From positions 6,046,224 to 6,110,223 of the forward strand of contig OU744736.1 of the NCBI GenBank assembly GCA_916613615.1: a DNA stretch of 64,000 bases, given 5' to 3'. Position 1 is the stretch's first letter; each line of letters starts with the position of its first letter. The notes beneath the pieces were generated by a model, which saw only the letters and a list, made by a program, of their open reading frames with translations, had not been told where the DNA came from and did not search any database. Of the stretch, positions 1-11,400 are shown piece by piece. The position numbers and the translations under genes are program-made. Source of the stretch: Steromphala cineraria (lineage: Eukaryota; Mollusca; Gastropoda; Trochida; Trochidae).

Positions 1-1394
1 AAAAGAGAATTAAGGTTAACTATCTCCTACATACACAGTATTCTAAAGAAACTATTAAAAAAAAATGTTTGCCTGCAAATGGATTCCGTCCGCTCCTTCT
101 TAGATAAATCTCTGCAGTTAACCGGTTAGACGGGTACTAAAACTCTTCTTTGAGAAGAAGCATTTTATAGCGAATGTATTCACATTGTATTAGCATTGAA
201 TCGTGTTGGCTGTCCGCTCTTTGTGCTTGGGCAAAGTTATTGGTTGGATTTGATTTGAATGATAGGCGAGTCCCGCAAGCATATTGCTCATCGCTATGTT
301 GAAACTATTCCATTGAAAGAGCTCTGGACTGATCTTTTGGTAGCAACCTTCTATAGTACAGTGCAATGAAAGCAACGTTTCATGCAGAAACTGTCACCGT
401 TTTAAGCAAGTTTAGCCGTAATTCATTGCAATAAAGACAGAAACACAATCTTTCGGGTTCAATACTGTAAACCAACATTGATGCATTCATACTATTAGTA
501 GACATTGCTAATATTTACAACTCCTATAAATGTCTCTAAAGAAAAGGCGTCTATTCTCTAAATATCGTTGGTTTCAAGTTAACCTAAGTCCACAGAAAAT
601 TGAGAATAATCTAATATAATGTTAAAACAATCAATAATCAAGTCAAAATACGATAGAGACCAATTACAATATATATCCTCTCCCATATATAACAGGCTAA
701 CTTTAACCTATTGTATATTGGGGAGGATATATTTTATCTGCATCGTATTTTGACTTTGATTATTGATCGTTTAATGTTCATTCTTGTCGTTTCGTTCACG
801 TTTTGTCAGCATGATAGTGTTATACTCAAACTTTGACGAGAAGTTTATCTGGTTAATGATACATATGGAAAAGCCTCAAAACACCTTTTGTTTTTAAGAG
901 TGTTAAAACGGGTAATTATATAAGATTAAGTTGCACGTGTAGAAAACCGTAATGAACTCTTTTGCCGTCGGAAAATCTCGCTATCCTTACATAGTTATCC
1001 CCAATTTGCAAATAGATTAATAAATTCAATTAAAAAAAACGACCAAAATACTGATTCCATTGTCATTGGATAAAAGAACCAAAAAACTTGTCGATGAAGG
1101 TACGCCATTTATAACATTTATAACATGTGATAAACAATAATGGAAGATGATCACAAATGAGAAGATGGCTTAATTGAATTTTTTGTTTTGACTAAACAGT
1201 ACAAAGGTAAAGTTCATATCTTGTCCTTTTGTCCAAATTACTTTCAAAAGCTTCTATTACTGGTGCATGGTGTCCACTCTTAAATCCTTTTGAAGGATAG
1301 AGACGAAGATTCCAATGCCACAAACCCAAAAATAAGAACGTGGAAGTGGTTTTGACGCAATCAATAGTTAAAAAACATACAATTATATAAAAAT
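1..1394. other. AT-rich stretch with no recognised gene
   Basis: No coding exon, splice-framed module or RNA gene could be supported here. Open frames are short and lack protein-family features. The only structure seen is the inverted repeat at 627-770, listed separately. Confidence 0.5.
627..770. repeat. Short inverted repeat, MITE-like
   Basis: The left arm contains ATCAATAATCAAGTCAAAAT and the right arm carries its reverse complement with few differences. The inner arms pair as ATATATCCTC with GAGGATATAT. The total of about 145 bp with a short centre fits a small non-autonomous DNA element or cruciform. No target-site duplication was established. Confidence 0.55.
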
Positions 1395-3160
1395 TATAAA
1401 GGACATACACCGTGTGTTGGTGAAAAGGCATTCATCGTGTATTGGTGGTCAAGAAATACACCTTGTATTGGTGGTCAGGAAAAACACCTCGTATTGGTGG
1501 TCAGGAAATACACCTTGTATTGGTTGTCAAGAAATACACCGTGTATTGGAGGTCAGGAAATACACCTTGTATTGGTTGTCAAGAAATACACCTTGTATTG
1601 GTTGTCAAGAAATACACCTTGTATTGGTGGTCAGGAAATACACCTCGTATTGGTGGTCAGGAAATACACCTTGTATTGGTGGTCAAGAAATACACCGTGT
1701 ATTGGAGGTCAGGAAATACACCTTGTATTGGTGGTCAAGAAATACACCGTGCATTGGTGGTCAGGAAATACATCTTGTATTGGTGGTCAGGAAATACACC
1801 TTGTATTGGTGGTCAGAAAATACAAATTGTATTGGTTGTCAAGAAATACACCTTGTATTGGTGGTAAAGAGATCATCGTATATTGGTGGTTCAGATATAC
1901 ACCTCGTATAAGTGGTCAAGAAGTACACCTTGTATTGGTGGTCAAGAAATAAACCTTGTATTGGTGATTAAGAAATACACATTATATTGGTGGTCAAGAA
2001 TTACACCTTGTATCGGTGGTAAAGGGATTCATCGTGTATTGGTGGTTCAGATATACACCGTGGATTTGTGGTAAAAAAATACCGTGGATTTGTGGTAAAA
2101 AAAATACCGTGGATTGGTGGTTAGGAAATACACCTCGTATTGGTGGTCAGGAAATACACCTTGTATTGGTGGTCAAGAAATACACCGTGCATTGGTGGTC
2201 AGGAAATACATCTTGTATTGGTGGTCAGGAAATACACCTTGTATTGGTGGTCAGAAAATACAAATTGTATTGGTTGTCAAGAAATACACCTTGTATTGGT
2301 GGTAAAGAGATCATCGTATATTGGTGGTTCAGATATACACCTCGTATAAGTGGTCAAGAAGTACACCTTGTATTGGTGGTCAAGAAATAAACCTTGTATT
2401 GGTGATTAAGAAATACACCTTATATTGGTGGTCAAGAATTACACCTTGTATCGGTGGTAAAGGGATTCATCGTGTATTGGTGGTTCAGATATACACCGTG
2501 GATTTGTGGTAAAAAAATACCGTGGATTTGTGGTAAAAAAAATACCGTGGATTGGTGGTTAGGAAATACACCTCGTATTGGTGGTCAGGAAATACACCTT
2601 GTATTGGTGGTCAAGAAATACACCGTGTATTGGAGGTCAGGAAATACACCTTGTATTGGTGGTCAAGAAATACACCGTGTATTGGTGGTCAAGAAATACA
2701 CCTTGTATTGGTGGTCAGGAAATAAACCTTGCATTGGTGGTCAGGAAATACACATTGTACTGGTGGTAAAGAGATTCATCGTGTATTGGTGGTTCAGATA
2801 TACACCTCGTATAAGTGGTCAAGAAGTACACCTTGTATTGGTGGTCAAGAAATAAACCTTGTATTGGTGATTAAGAAATACACCTTATATTGGTGGTCAA
2901 GAATTACACCTTGTATTGGTGGTAAAGGGATTCATCGTGTATTGGTGGTTCAGATATACACCGTGGATTTGTGGTAAAAAAATACCGTGGATTTGTGGTA
3001 AAAAAATACCGTGGATTGGTGGTTAGGAAATTCACCGTGGATTGGTGGTTAGGAAATTCACCGTGGATTGGTGGTTAGGAAGTTCACCGTGTATTGGTGG
3101 TCAGGAAATACAACTTGTTTTGGTGGTCAGGAATTACAGCATGGATTGGTGGTCAAAATT
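1395..3160. repeat. 26-bp satellite array with higher-order repeats
   Basis: The basic unit is 26 bp, of the form GTATTGGTGGTC followed by A/G-rich AAATACACC and TT/GT/TC variants. It repeats for about 1.75 kb. Variant units recur in larger blocks: the segment starting TTGGTGATTA appears at 1961, 2399 and 2864, giving higher-order periods of 438 and 465 bp. Because 26 is not a multiple of three, a reading frame cycles through all three frames every 78 bp, and long stretches lack stops in all three plus frames. The resulting open frames of 120-170 codons are a by-product of the repeat and are not called as genes. Confidence 0.9.
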
Positions 3161-3279
3161 TTATATTTCTATAGTTTTACAATTTTCAACTTCAATTCCA
3201 AACATTGTGGCCCAGAAACATTTATGAAAGCTAAATAAGGACATAACGATAGGAATATATGGATGAAAACTTCTTTGAA

Positions 3280-3344
3280 CATTGTATGCGACTTTTCGAC
3301 ACAGAATCTTCTGATGAATCTGTGTCAAAACGTCGCATACAATG
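3280..3344. repeat. 65-nt near-perfect hairpin
   Basis: Two 26-nt arms flank a 13-nt loop. The outer 13 bp (CATTGTATGCGAC) and inner 8 bp (GACACAGA) pair perfectly, separated by an imperfect block of about 5 nt. The size matches an animal microRNA precursor, but a miniature transposon relic is equally possible. No flanking promoter was identified. Confidence 0.55.
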
Positions 3345-5749
3345 TAAAAAGGAGTTGTCATTCACATATTCCTCTGCATTATTGTCATTCCAACTTCTAA
3401 AATGCCTCTCAAGGAAAAAATGACCAGCAAAGAGTTTGGACAGACGCATGAATAAAAGCTTACTCTGATGTATGAAACAGGGATTCTAGATCGCCTTTTT
3501 TTGACATCAGGAATATGTGTTTAAATATTTTTTATTGATTAATTGGAAAACTAATCAGGAGTTTGGTCGTAAATACATACATACAGATATTCATTTTAAT
3601 GATTCTTTTCCAAACGTTTTTGTAAACGTTGTGTATGGACAATTGATACATTTAGAAAACCTATTTAGTGGATTAAAAAAAACGTGAAATATACCCTGAC
3701 CGCGCTTGTAACGGAACAAATAACGCACCGGTCGGTACCCTTCATATCCGGTTCTTAATATTTTTGAACCACCAATGCAATCGTGACAATAGCATTGCCA
3801 AGGATTTATTAATAAACCCTCAAATATAATTCTATAGAATGAACTAGATTTCTGCCATTGCACTTTTGAATGTCATCGAGAATTCATATACCAAACACAT
3901 CCTTTCAAAATTGTTTACTTGGAATACAAACACATAATCAAAACATTTACTCATAATTATAAATATAACATTCGTAATTGATAAAGCCATATTACTTACA
4001 TAATTGAACCAGTTTCCGACGTTACCGCTTGTAACTAATTCATATATGACAGTCCTAGACACGATATTGCCTATCACTCCGTAGAAAATAACCAATACAG
4101 CCCTGATACAAAGGTTAGCGCTGGGTGTGAGATCAACCCTTTGATGGTAGGGGAGAAAGCCTATTGACAGGCTACAAGCCAGGTGAATATCTTGCTAAGA
4201 CGGTTCAGGCAAGGACCAAACCCTGTTCGTGAGAATCGCTGTATGATTCAAGAGATCCGCGTTCAGTGAGGTTTTTCCTCTGGCTTTTATACATACAATG
4301 TTCTTGAGCCTTTGTACATAGTTTCTACGTCTTTATACAACGTTTATGTGTTTCGACTTGCTAAGGGAGAGTTGAGGGAGTATGATTCAAATTCACAATT
4401 ATAAACTTGATCTTCAATGTCACGTTTGTTATTGAAGTATTTTGGATAAACCTTATTGGTTTTGGTTGACTATAAGAACTTTGTATTATTGCATTAGGCG
4501 TAATCCGCCCAAGTCGTATAGGACTACACAAAATCTTCAATTGATAGAGAATTCGTCATTTTCTTCACAGAACAATATTGCGTTTCAACTTATTTTGGGT
4601 TTTTGTTTGGGATAGAAATGGTCTTTGTTGTCATGATGGTTGTATTTTAATAACGTTTCAATTTGTATATCATGATACTAGTAAGGAAGTCTCAAATGGC
4701 AAACCTTATTAGTGGTGTAATTTTATGATTATTTAATGTAAAGATGAGTATTTCTGAAAATCAATGAATGTGAATTGTGAATTAGTACAGTTGAAGGACA
4801 ATTTGTTATCTGTGCAAGTGGGTCTGAAATAAAATAAAACTAGTTGATAATGACATATGTTCAACATGTGGTTTAAATGAGAATATCTACCATGTATACA
4901 TTGAAAGGCCTACTATTATAATTTTCTGGAACGAATTCACTGAATTTGTCAATAGAGTTTCAAATACAACATCTCCACTGTCCGATCAAGGTATATAATT
5001 TTATGCCAATAGTAACCACTTGTTGAACTATACGATATATCATACCCAAACGCCTTATTTTTGTTATGAACATTAAAGGTTTGAAACAAAGTTTCACATT
5101 ATATAAATGCATTTTGAAGGATGTTCTTGTCAAAATATATTGCAAGAAAGAATGTCATCATGAACTGTTTTGAGAGAAAATGGATCATTATACCATTGAT
5201 CTGATTGATACCAATGCACATTTTTAATACTTATTTCCCAGTGCTGATCGTAGTAATGTATGCCAGTGCCATTGTTCATTCCTTTATCTTATCACTATCT
5301 TACTGTACATTACCAAACATACTTGATTGTGTCCAAATGAAGTGAATAAAAAAACTTTAAAAAAATTAAACTCGCGATCGATGGTTACCTGACAAAAATA
5401 CCAATTCAAATGAGAATTACACTCAGTTCGTTTAAGGATTTTAATTGTGCTGCACTACACTATGCATACAGTACCGAATAACAGCAAAATAATAACCTTT
5501 TTTTTAAAGAGATTGCGGAACACAAATTGATGATATTAGAATCACATTCATGCTAAAACATGATTTTGCATGTGGAAATTTCGTTTCAATAGAAACACCA
5601 CAACAGAACCGATCCTTGAAAATGGTAGACCTGTACTTTAACGGAACCTTTTATTAAAGAAACTGCCTTAATTTGGACTACATTGGTGAACAAGGTTTCG
5701 GCTCGGTCTTGAGAGACTGAGGATTGAGTAAATGCAGCATACGATATGT
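3345..5749. other. Intergenic stretch with no recognised feature
   Basis: I see no supported exon, RNA gene or repeat. Open frames are at most about 90 codons, AT-rich, and without recognisable motifs. Confidence 0.45.
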
Positions 5750-6883
5750 TTCGAGAGTATTTTGGCAAAGATGTTATCGCCATGCATATCAAAGCACCTT
5801 GGAAACATTCCTATTACACATATCCAAATAATTTGCAGCTTTTATTGCTTTCCGTGACACTGAAGTTATCATTGAACATACAAGGCATTAATGACAGAAC
5901 TTGAAAGTACAACAGGTTACAATATTGTCATATATAGGTCAGACCATCGTGAGATCGATTTGAAAATAATTTTCATTGGTTTGGTTTCGAACTTCATTGT
6001 GAAAGACGTCAGCTGTATATCCAACGGTTTAGTTATAATATTTCATGTATTGAGTTATACCACTTCAGACTCAAACATTTAACAGTAACACACTCTGCGA
6101 CCTTAAACAAGATTATTTCCCACGTATTCTAGGGTCATAAGCATGATAACACTTTATCATCTGTGATACATTGCAAGCACTTTTCGTTCCCTTGGCATCC
6201 GGTATCCTGAAGGGTAGCGTCAGTTCGTTCAAATGTTGTACGTTATAATACTGAACGCCAAGCAAGGCACAAATAGTTCTTATCTTATAACATCTTTTGT
6301 TATGAAAATACCAGGAACAGAAGCCCAGTCCGCCGGATGATTGGCTTATACTCTACCAAGTATGTAACAACTCCGTGGTAAATCATATCTTTATTGATAG
6401 TTGCATTTGATAACATAGAAGTTATACACAGAATCAGTTCTACATGTTTACAAATATTTTAAGGAATTCTTTTATCATCACTCACTTGCCTAACCCACAG
6501 ATATCAAACTCTACAATAACAGAATAAATGAATAAGATAAAAGGTGTTCCTTGTCTTTGTGTTCTTCCAACTTGAGCATTGGGTGAATCATATCTGTTTT
6601 ACTCAATATTAAGAAGCCTTTACCAATTTCTTATGCAAAAAGCGCCTGATACATTGATTGTAGAAGCTCTCATAAAATGTAGGAAAGATGTCTGTTAAAA
6701 GATTAGATTTGAAGCAATACCAACTTCTTAATGAGATTTGAAGCGATTAACTTTAATAAAGTCTTTTGCAAATTATATTGAATGAGGAAAGGAACTTTTA
6801 AAAATCCATTCTAACAAAACAATAATGTTTAACTTTAATGTTACACTGTATTGAGTTTTTTTATTATTATATGATTATAGTTT

Positions 6884-7243
6884 AAAGGGGCAGTAGCACG
6901 TTTTTTGATAATTTTATATTTTAAAAATTGCACTTATAATGGTAAGTAAATGCCTAATGTATTATATTGACAGTGTCAACAATCACATTACACAAGCCAA
7001 TCAACCACAATCAGAGGACAAAGTATGAGGATTTACATAAAATCCATTGGCGGCCATTTTTGTGTGTACACCTTTCATTCATTTTTGTAAGAAAAAGGAA
7101 TCGCATGGCTGAACCTTACGTTATATATTTGAATTATTACTGCTCCATTTAGTTTAAATACATTGTCTTTCATTTGGAACCATTTATTTTCATTTTCCTG
7201 ACATCACCTTATATTCCCCCTAAAAACGTGCTACTGCCCCTTT
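6884..7243. mobile_element. MITE, family 1 (AAAGGGGCAGTAGCACG ends)
   Basis: The left end AAAGGGGCAGTAGCACG is the exact inverse of the right end CGTGCTACTGCCCCTTT, spanning 360 bp with no transposase. The duplicated region B lacks it near 40440, so it inserted after the segmental duplication. Another copy lies at 50270-50603 in the opposite orientation, and a right-end fragment at 22823-22935. Confidence 0.85.
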
Positions 7244-7702
7244 AATCGATTAAAACTAAATTAACGATGATATGTCAGGTCCTGAAATATGTTTCTCATG
7301 AATTAAGAACCTCTTATTGGACTCAGAAATCAGTTACAACCTCCTTAACTGGTAAAATAACCCAGAAAACACAGGTCAATTTAGAAATATCCAATTCGCT
7401 AGGATATAACATTTCATCTTTGTGCTTAATACAATGGAAATGTTTTTAACGATTCTACACTTTCTTGTGATTGCAGTCGTTAACTCGAAATTTCGTCATC
7501 GATCGTGCTTAAACAGAATTAAATCGTTTCAACAGTCACTAGATATAATTCCATTTTTTGGCAGCTTGTAGTTTTGAAATTTGACAAACATGAAATCTAA
7601 AATGTGTGTATGAAAGACCTAATGCATGTCCCCAGCTACAAGCCCAGCTTCGATCTATCATTGCTTTTAATAAAAACAATGACGTCTTTAACTGATCAAA
7701 TG

Positions 7703-7708
7703 TTTATT
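7703..7708 (-). terminator. Candidate polyadenylation signal, gene A
   Basis: AATAAA on the minus strand lies about 470 bp past the gene A stop codon. The same hexamer is kept at 40848-40853, about 450 bp past the gene B stop, in otherwise drifting DNA. Its use as a signal is an inference. Confidence 0.3.
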
Positions 7709-8174
7709 TATTGGAAAATGTCGCAAAGTTAGAGGGTCAAATTGGGAAGACCCAAAACATGAGGATACATTTATATCAAGTATTAAAACCTATTTGTAAC
7801 AAATCAAATTTATATTTCAAAAATGTTTAATAAAAAATGGCAATAGAACGACAATAAACAATAACATGACATCTAATAGATAACAGGGGGACTATCCGAA
7901 GGGATAAAATCTTAATACTAACTAAAAGTAAGTGTGAAATGTGAAATTAAATAAATTGAATTGGCAAATTGTTGAATACATATAGATTAAAGTCTTAAAA
8001 ACAGTCTTAACACAAGATACCTACATTACACTATGAATTGGTATCGTTGACAAATTCGAATACCAGAAACAGGTGCCCTTATTCAACTTGAATAGCAGTA
8101 TATTACCAAATAGCCTATTTGTCAAACTGAATCTTCTAGGTTCTTCACTTCACATATTTGATTATTTTATAAGT

Positions 8175-8442
8175 TCACAGTTTGATGTACAATTCTCTAT
8201 GTTCTATGACATCAATGAAGCCACTGTTGGCGTGTCCTTGTGATGTACTGTCCATCGTTATTCTAGATCTCTCATCAATCTGATGTGCTCTGTCCCTGGA
8301 ACTCTCCACGTGGTGAGAATCAAGATCTTCACCTCTGAGCTCTGTAAACACCTGGTTGACAACACCAGTCCTAGCAGATCCAGCTTCTTCCCCTGTGTGC
8401 TCAGAAGAGGTCAGTCTGGCTTTCTGGTTATGCTTCAGGATG
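8175..8442 (-). CDS. Gene A exon 12: cytoplasmic-type tail and stop
   Basis: The acceptor TTTGTTTCAG lies directly upstream and the exon is 268 nt, the same as gene B exon 8. The roughly 89-residue tail is polar and rich in S, T, E, D and H, with no recognised enzymatic domain. It is nearly identical to the gene B tail. It ends ELYIKL, then stop. Confidence 0.8.
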
Positions 8443-11400
8443 CTGAAACAAAGCTTATGATGATGAATTCTAATGATGAGTATAGTCCATATTTTTACGT
8501 GACATATTTTATGTATTCCTTGTTTCATTGTTTTACCTTATTTATTAATTTATGTGTTTTACATTCTTTGGACAACAAACTCGAGGCAATGTTTAAATAG
8601 CAATGAATAAACCTGTTCCTCCTCCAACAGTAAATGGTCAGATCGACAAGAAACAACAGAGTCCAGTCGAAAACTGCAATGAATTTAATAAAATGATTCA
8701 GCTTCATTTTGAATGAGATATGATCTATGCTCTGATAGGAAACAAAATACCCAATAGGTCTGTAAGATATACTTTTCCCCACGTATCGGTTACCAAACTA
8801 TTGAATTAGAGATGTCATATTATATCATTTCCTAAATTCATTTAGTGGATTTCCTAGATTCCTAGATCATAGATTTTGTTTCCAACTTTGTTCCAACCAG
8901 GACAGGGTCTGGTTCCACACCGTGCTGGCCCAGTGCTGATGTTCACACCAGGACATGCTAGGCCTCCATATACGGGAGCTGGGTGGGTGCAGGTCCGGGT
9001 TCGACTCTGCTGGACTACAGCACCACCATAAGTAACAGGACAGGTAGGAATAAGCCACCCCTCCCACACAGACCAAGCACCATCAACTGTGGAACATTGA
9101 ATCAAAGATCGTTACAGGTAATTAATGTACAAAATCACAATTTGGTTGCTTCGAGTCGTTTACATTTGTACTAAATTTCAGAGATGCATTACAATAAAAG
9201 TTTGTTTGTATTTGGTCTTAACAGTGGCCTGATTGTCAATCATCATTCACTGTTACATTTATTAACGGGGTGCGATTAAGAGTTTCATCCGAATAACCTC
9301 AAGGTCTCGGAGACAATCTTTCAAACACTCAAAAACATATGTCAGACTAAAGAATATTAACATCCAATTTACTCGAATGCATATACATTAAGAAGCTCAC
9401 AAGGACAAGGCTCAATTCCGCACTGAACACTTTCCGTCTCATTGTTGTTACCAGGACAAAGAGTTCCACCATACTGAGGTACCGGGTTGTCACAGAGACG
9501 TAGTCTCACCAGTGTTACTGATCCTCCCCCACAGGTCACTGGACATATCGGTATACTCCAGCTCGTCCATTCAGACCAGGAACCGTCGACTACAATTTCA
9601 ATGAATTCAAAGGTCTTAAAACATACAATTTCACAATTTATAGATTTCAAAAATGTTCAATTCAATGTCCATGTCGCATCACAACAGCAGGACAACCTTC
9701 GGTATTTTCCGTTGCCTCTTTCTGTGTATTTTCTGAACTCATATTGTTCCATTCATATTGGGTAATGTCCTCAAGCAAAAATAGTCTACTCCAAACACCA
9801 GGTTGTAGTCATAATCTTCGACCTTTTGATACTAAAGCTCGAAGACTATAAAATAGATATAAAAAGTGGGACTTTATTTTTTTAATTTCTATTTATCTTT
9901 TAATAGTCAGTTTTGATAACATTTACACCTGAAGAGTTGTTACTAGGACAAGGACTTACTCCACAGGACACTTCCTCAGTAACATTATCTGCCCCTTCAC
10001 AGATGGCGCCACCATGTTGAGGGGCGGGGTTATCACAGAAGCGGATTCGGACTCTCTGTACAACATCCCCTCCACATGACACGGGACAGTCAGGCACCGC
10101 CCACTCGCCCCAAGAACTCCATCTACCGTCAACTGACATGACATACTTTACAAAATGTTACACCTGTTTAATGCTATGCCCTTTTTACAGGGGGCACTGT
10201 GCTTTGGGCGTCGAAATAAGTATGTTATTGTTGATAAGAAAATGTAAATGTGATATAAAAATTTTGACGAAAGATTTTACTACCAAGTGATGTATTTATA
10301 TTCTCAATAGCTTAATTTCATCCCGAGCCGCAGGCAAATATGATACTGGGGCTTTAACAGAGATATACCACGATTGTTGTTGATCGATCGCACAGGCTCA
10401 CTTAAAAAAAGGGGGGATAATTAGGGCCAAATGCCAGGCGTCCGGAAATATTCCAAAGCCTAATATAGAGTAAAGTAAAGTAGGTTTCTAATTATGAAAA
10501 ATGGACACCATTTTCCCAGGGGTATTTCCAAGTTTTTAAGTTCATAATTATTTCAATATGGGTAATATCAAGCCAGTGATTATTGTCTTCCCCTGGTTTG
10601 CGAAGTTTTGACGCACAAAACATATATTTAAGTATACTATATATAGTAATGTATAAATAACAGTTTGAATTGATAATGATACAATAAAAAGTCCATATCG
10701 AAAACAATTGAAGTAAAGGTCCATGTGATAGATGATGATAATTCATTTTGAAGATTAAGGGTCCATTTGATGAGGATAGATTATTTGATGAGGAAAGATT
10801 ATTTGATGACGATAGTTCTGTTTTAAAACTTTGATTAACTCGTAAAAAAGTGGCTCTCCGGTTAAGCTGTCCTTTTCTTAAAGTTGATTTTGATTCTGGG
10901 TGCAGGGAATCTTCACTGAAGTTTCCTTGGGGTAGATCATCAGATGTAGATTCTTCTACTGTAGAGATATTGCCTTCTGATTTGTCTTGTTGGTTCAGGC
11001 AGGAGTATATGAAATAAACAAAGAGAAATTCTCGGCAGTATTTGTTCTTTTCCATAGTGTAAGTGAAAGATATTATTATATGTGATCTAACTGAAAAAGT
11101 TGTATACTTTTTTTTGATACTATCTGTAAGTAAAACTTGCATAAACTATTAAAGGTATTGACGAATATGTTGGACAAGACAATATTAGTTATTTACTGTA
11201 TTTCTGTATTCTGAGTAGCTGGCGTGTATATATTTAAATGATAAAGTGATAAAATTCTTTTTATAAATGAACACACGTTATGCAAATATATCTTGTGTAA
11301 ACACTTATATATAATTTAAGGAAGAGAGATAAAAAGAAAGTGAAGAAATAAGATTATAAATATTGAGTAACATTAAGAATGTTAGTGTTCATTGTTTGAG

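Larger units (their letters stand above)
5750..10180. repeat. Segmental duplication, copy A
   Basis: This block aligns collinearly, in the same orientation, with 38570-43330. The match covers the 3' flank and the last five exons of genes A and B. Shared landmarks include AAAGTACAACAGGTTAC (5905 and 38708) and GCAAAGTTAGAGGGTCAA (7723 and 40868), plus all five exons with identical boundaries. Copy A carries the 360-bp MITE at 6884-7243 that copy B lacks. Homology fades just past exon A8, near 10180. Confidence 0.85.

Noticed and set aside
1414..2977. Many overlapping plus-strand frames of 60-171 codons rich in W, Y and G
   Set aside because: They are produced by a stop-free 26-bp satellite in all frames; there is no start context, splice sites or domain.
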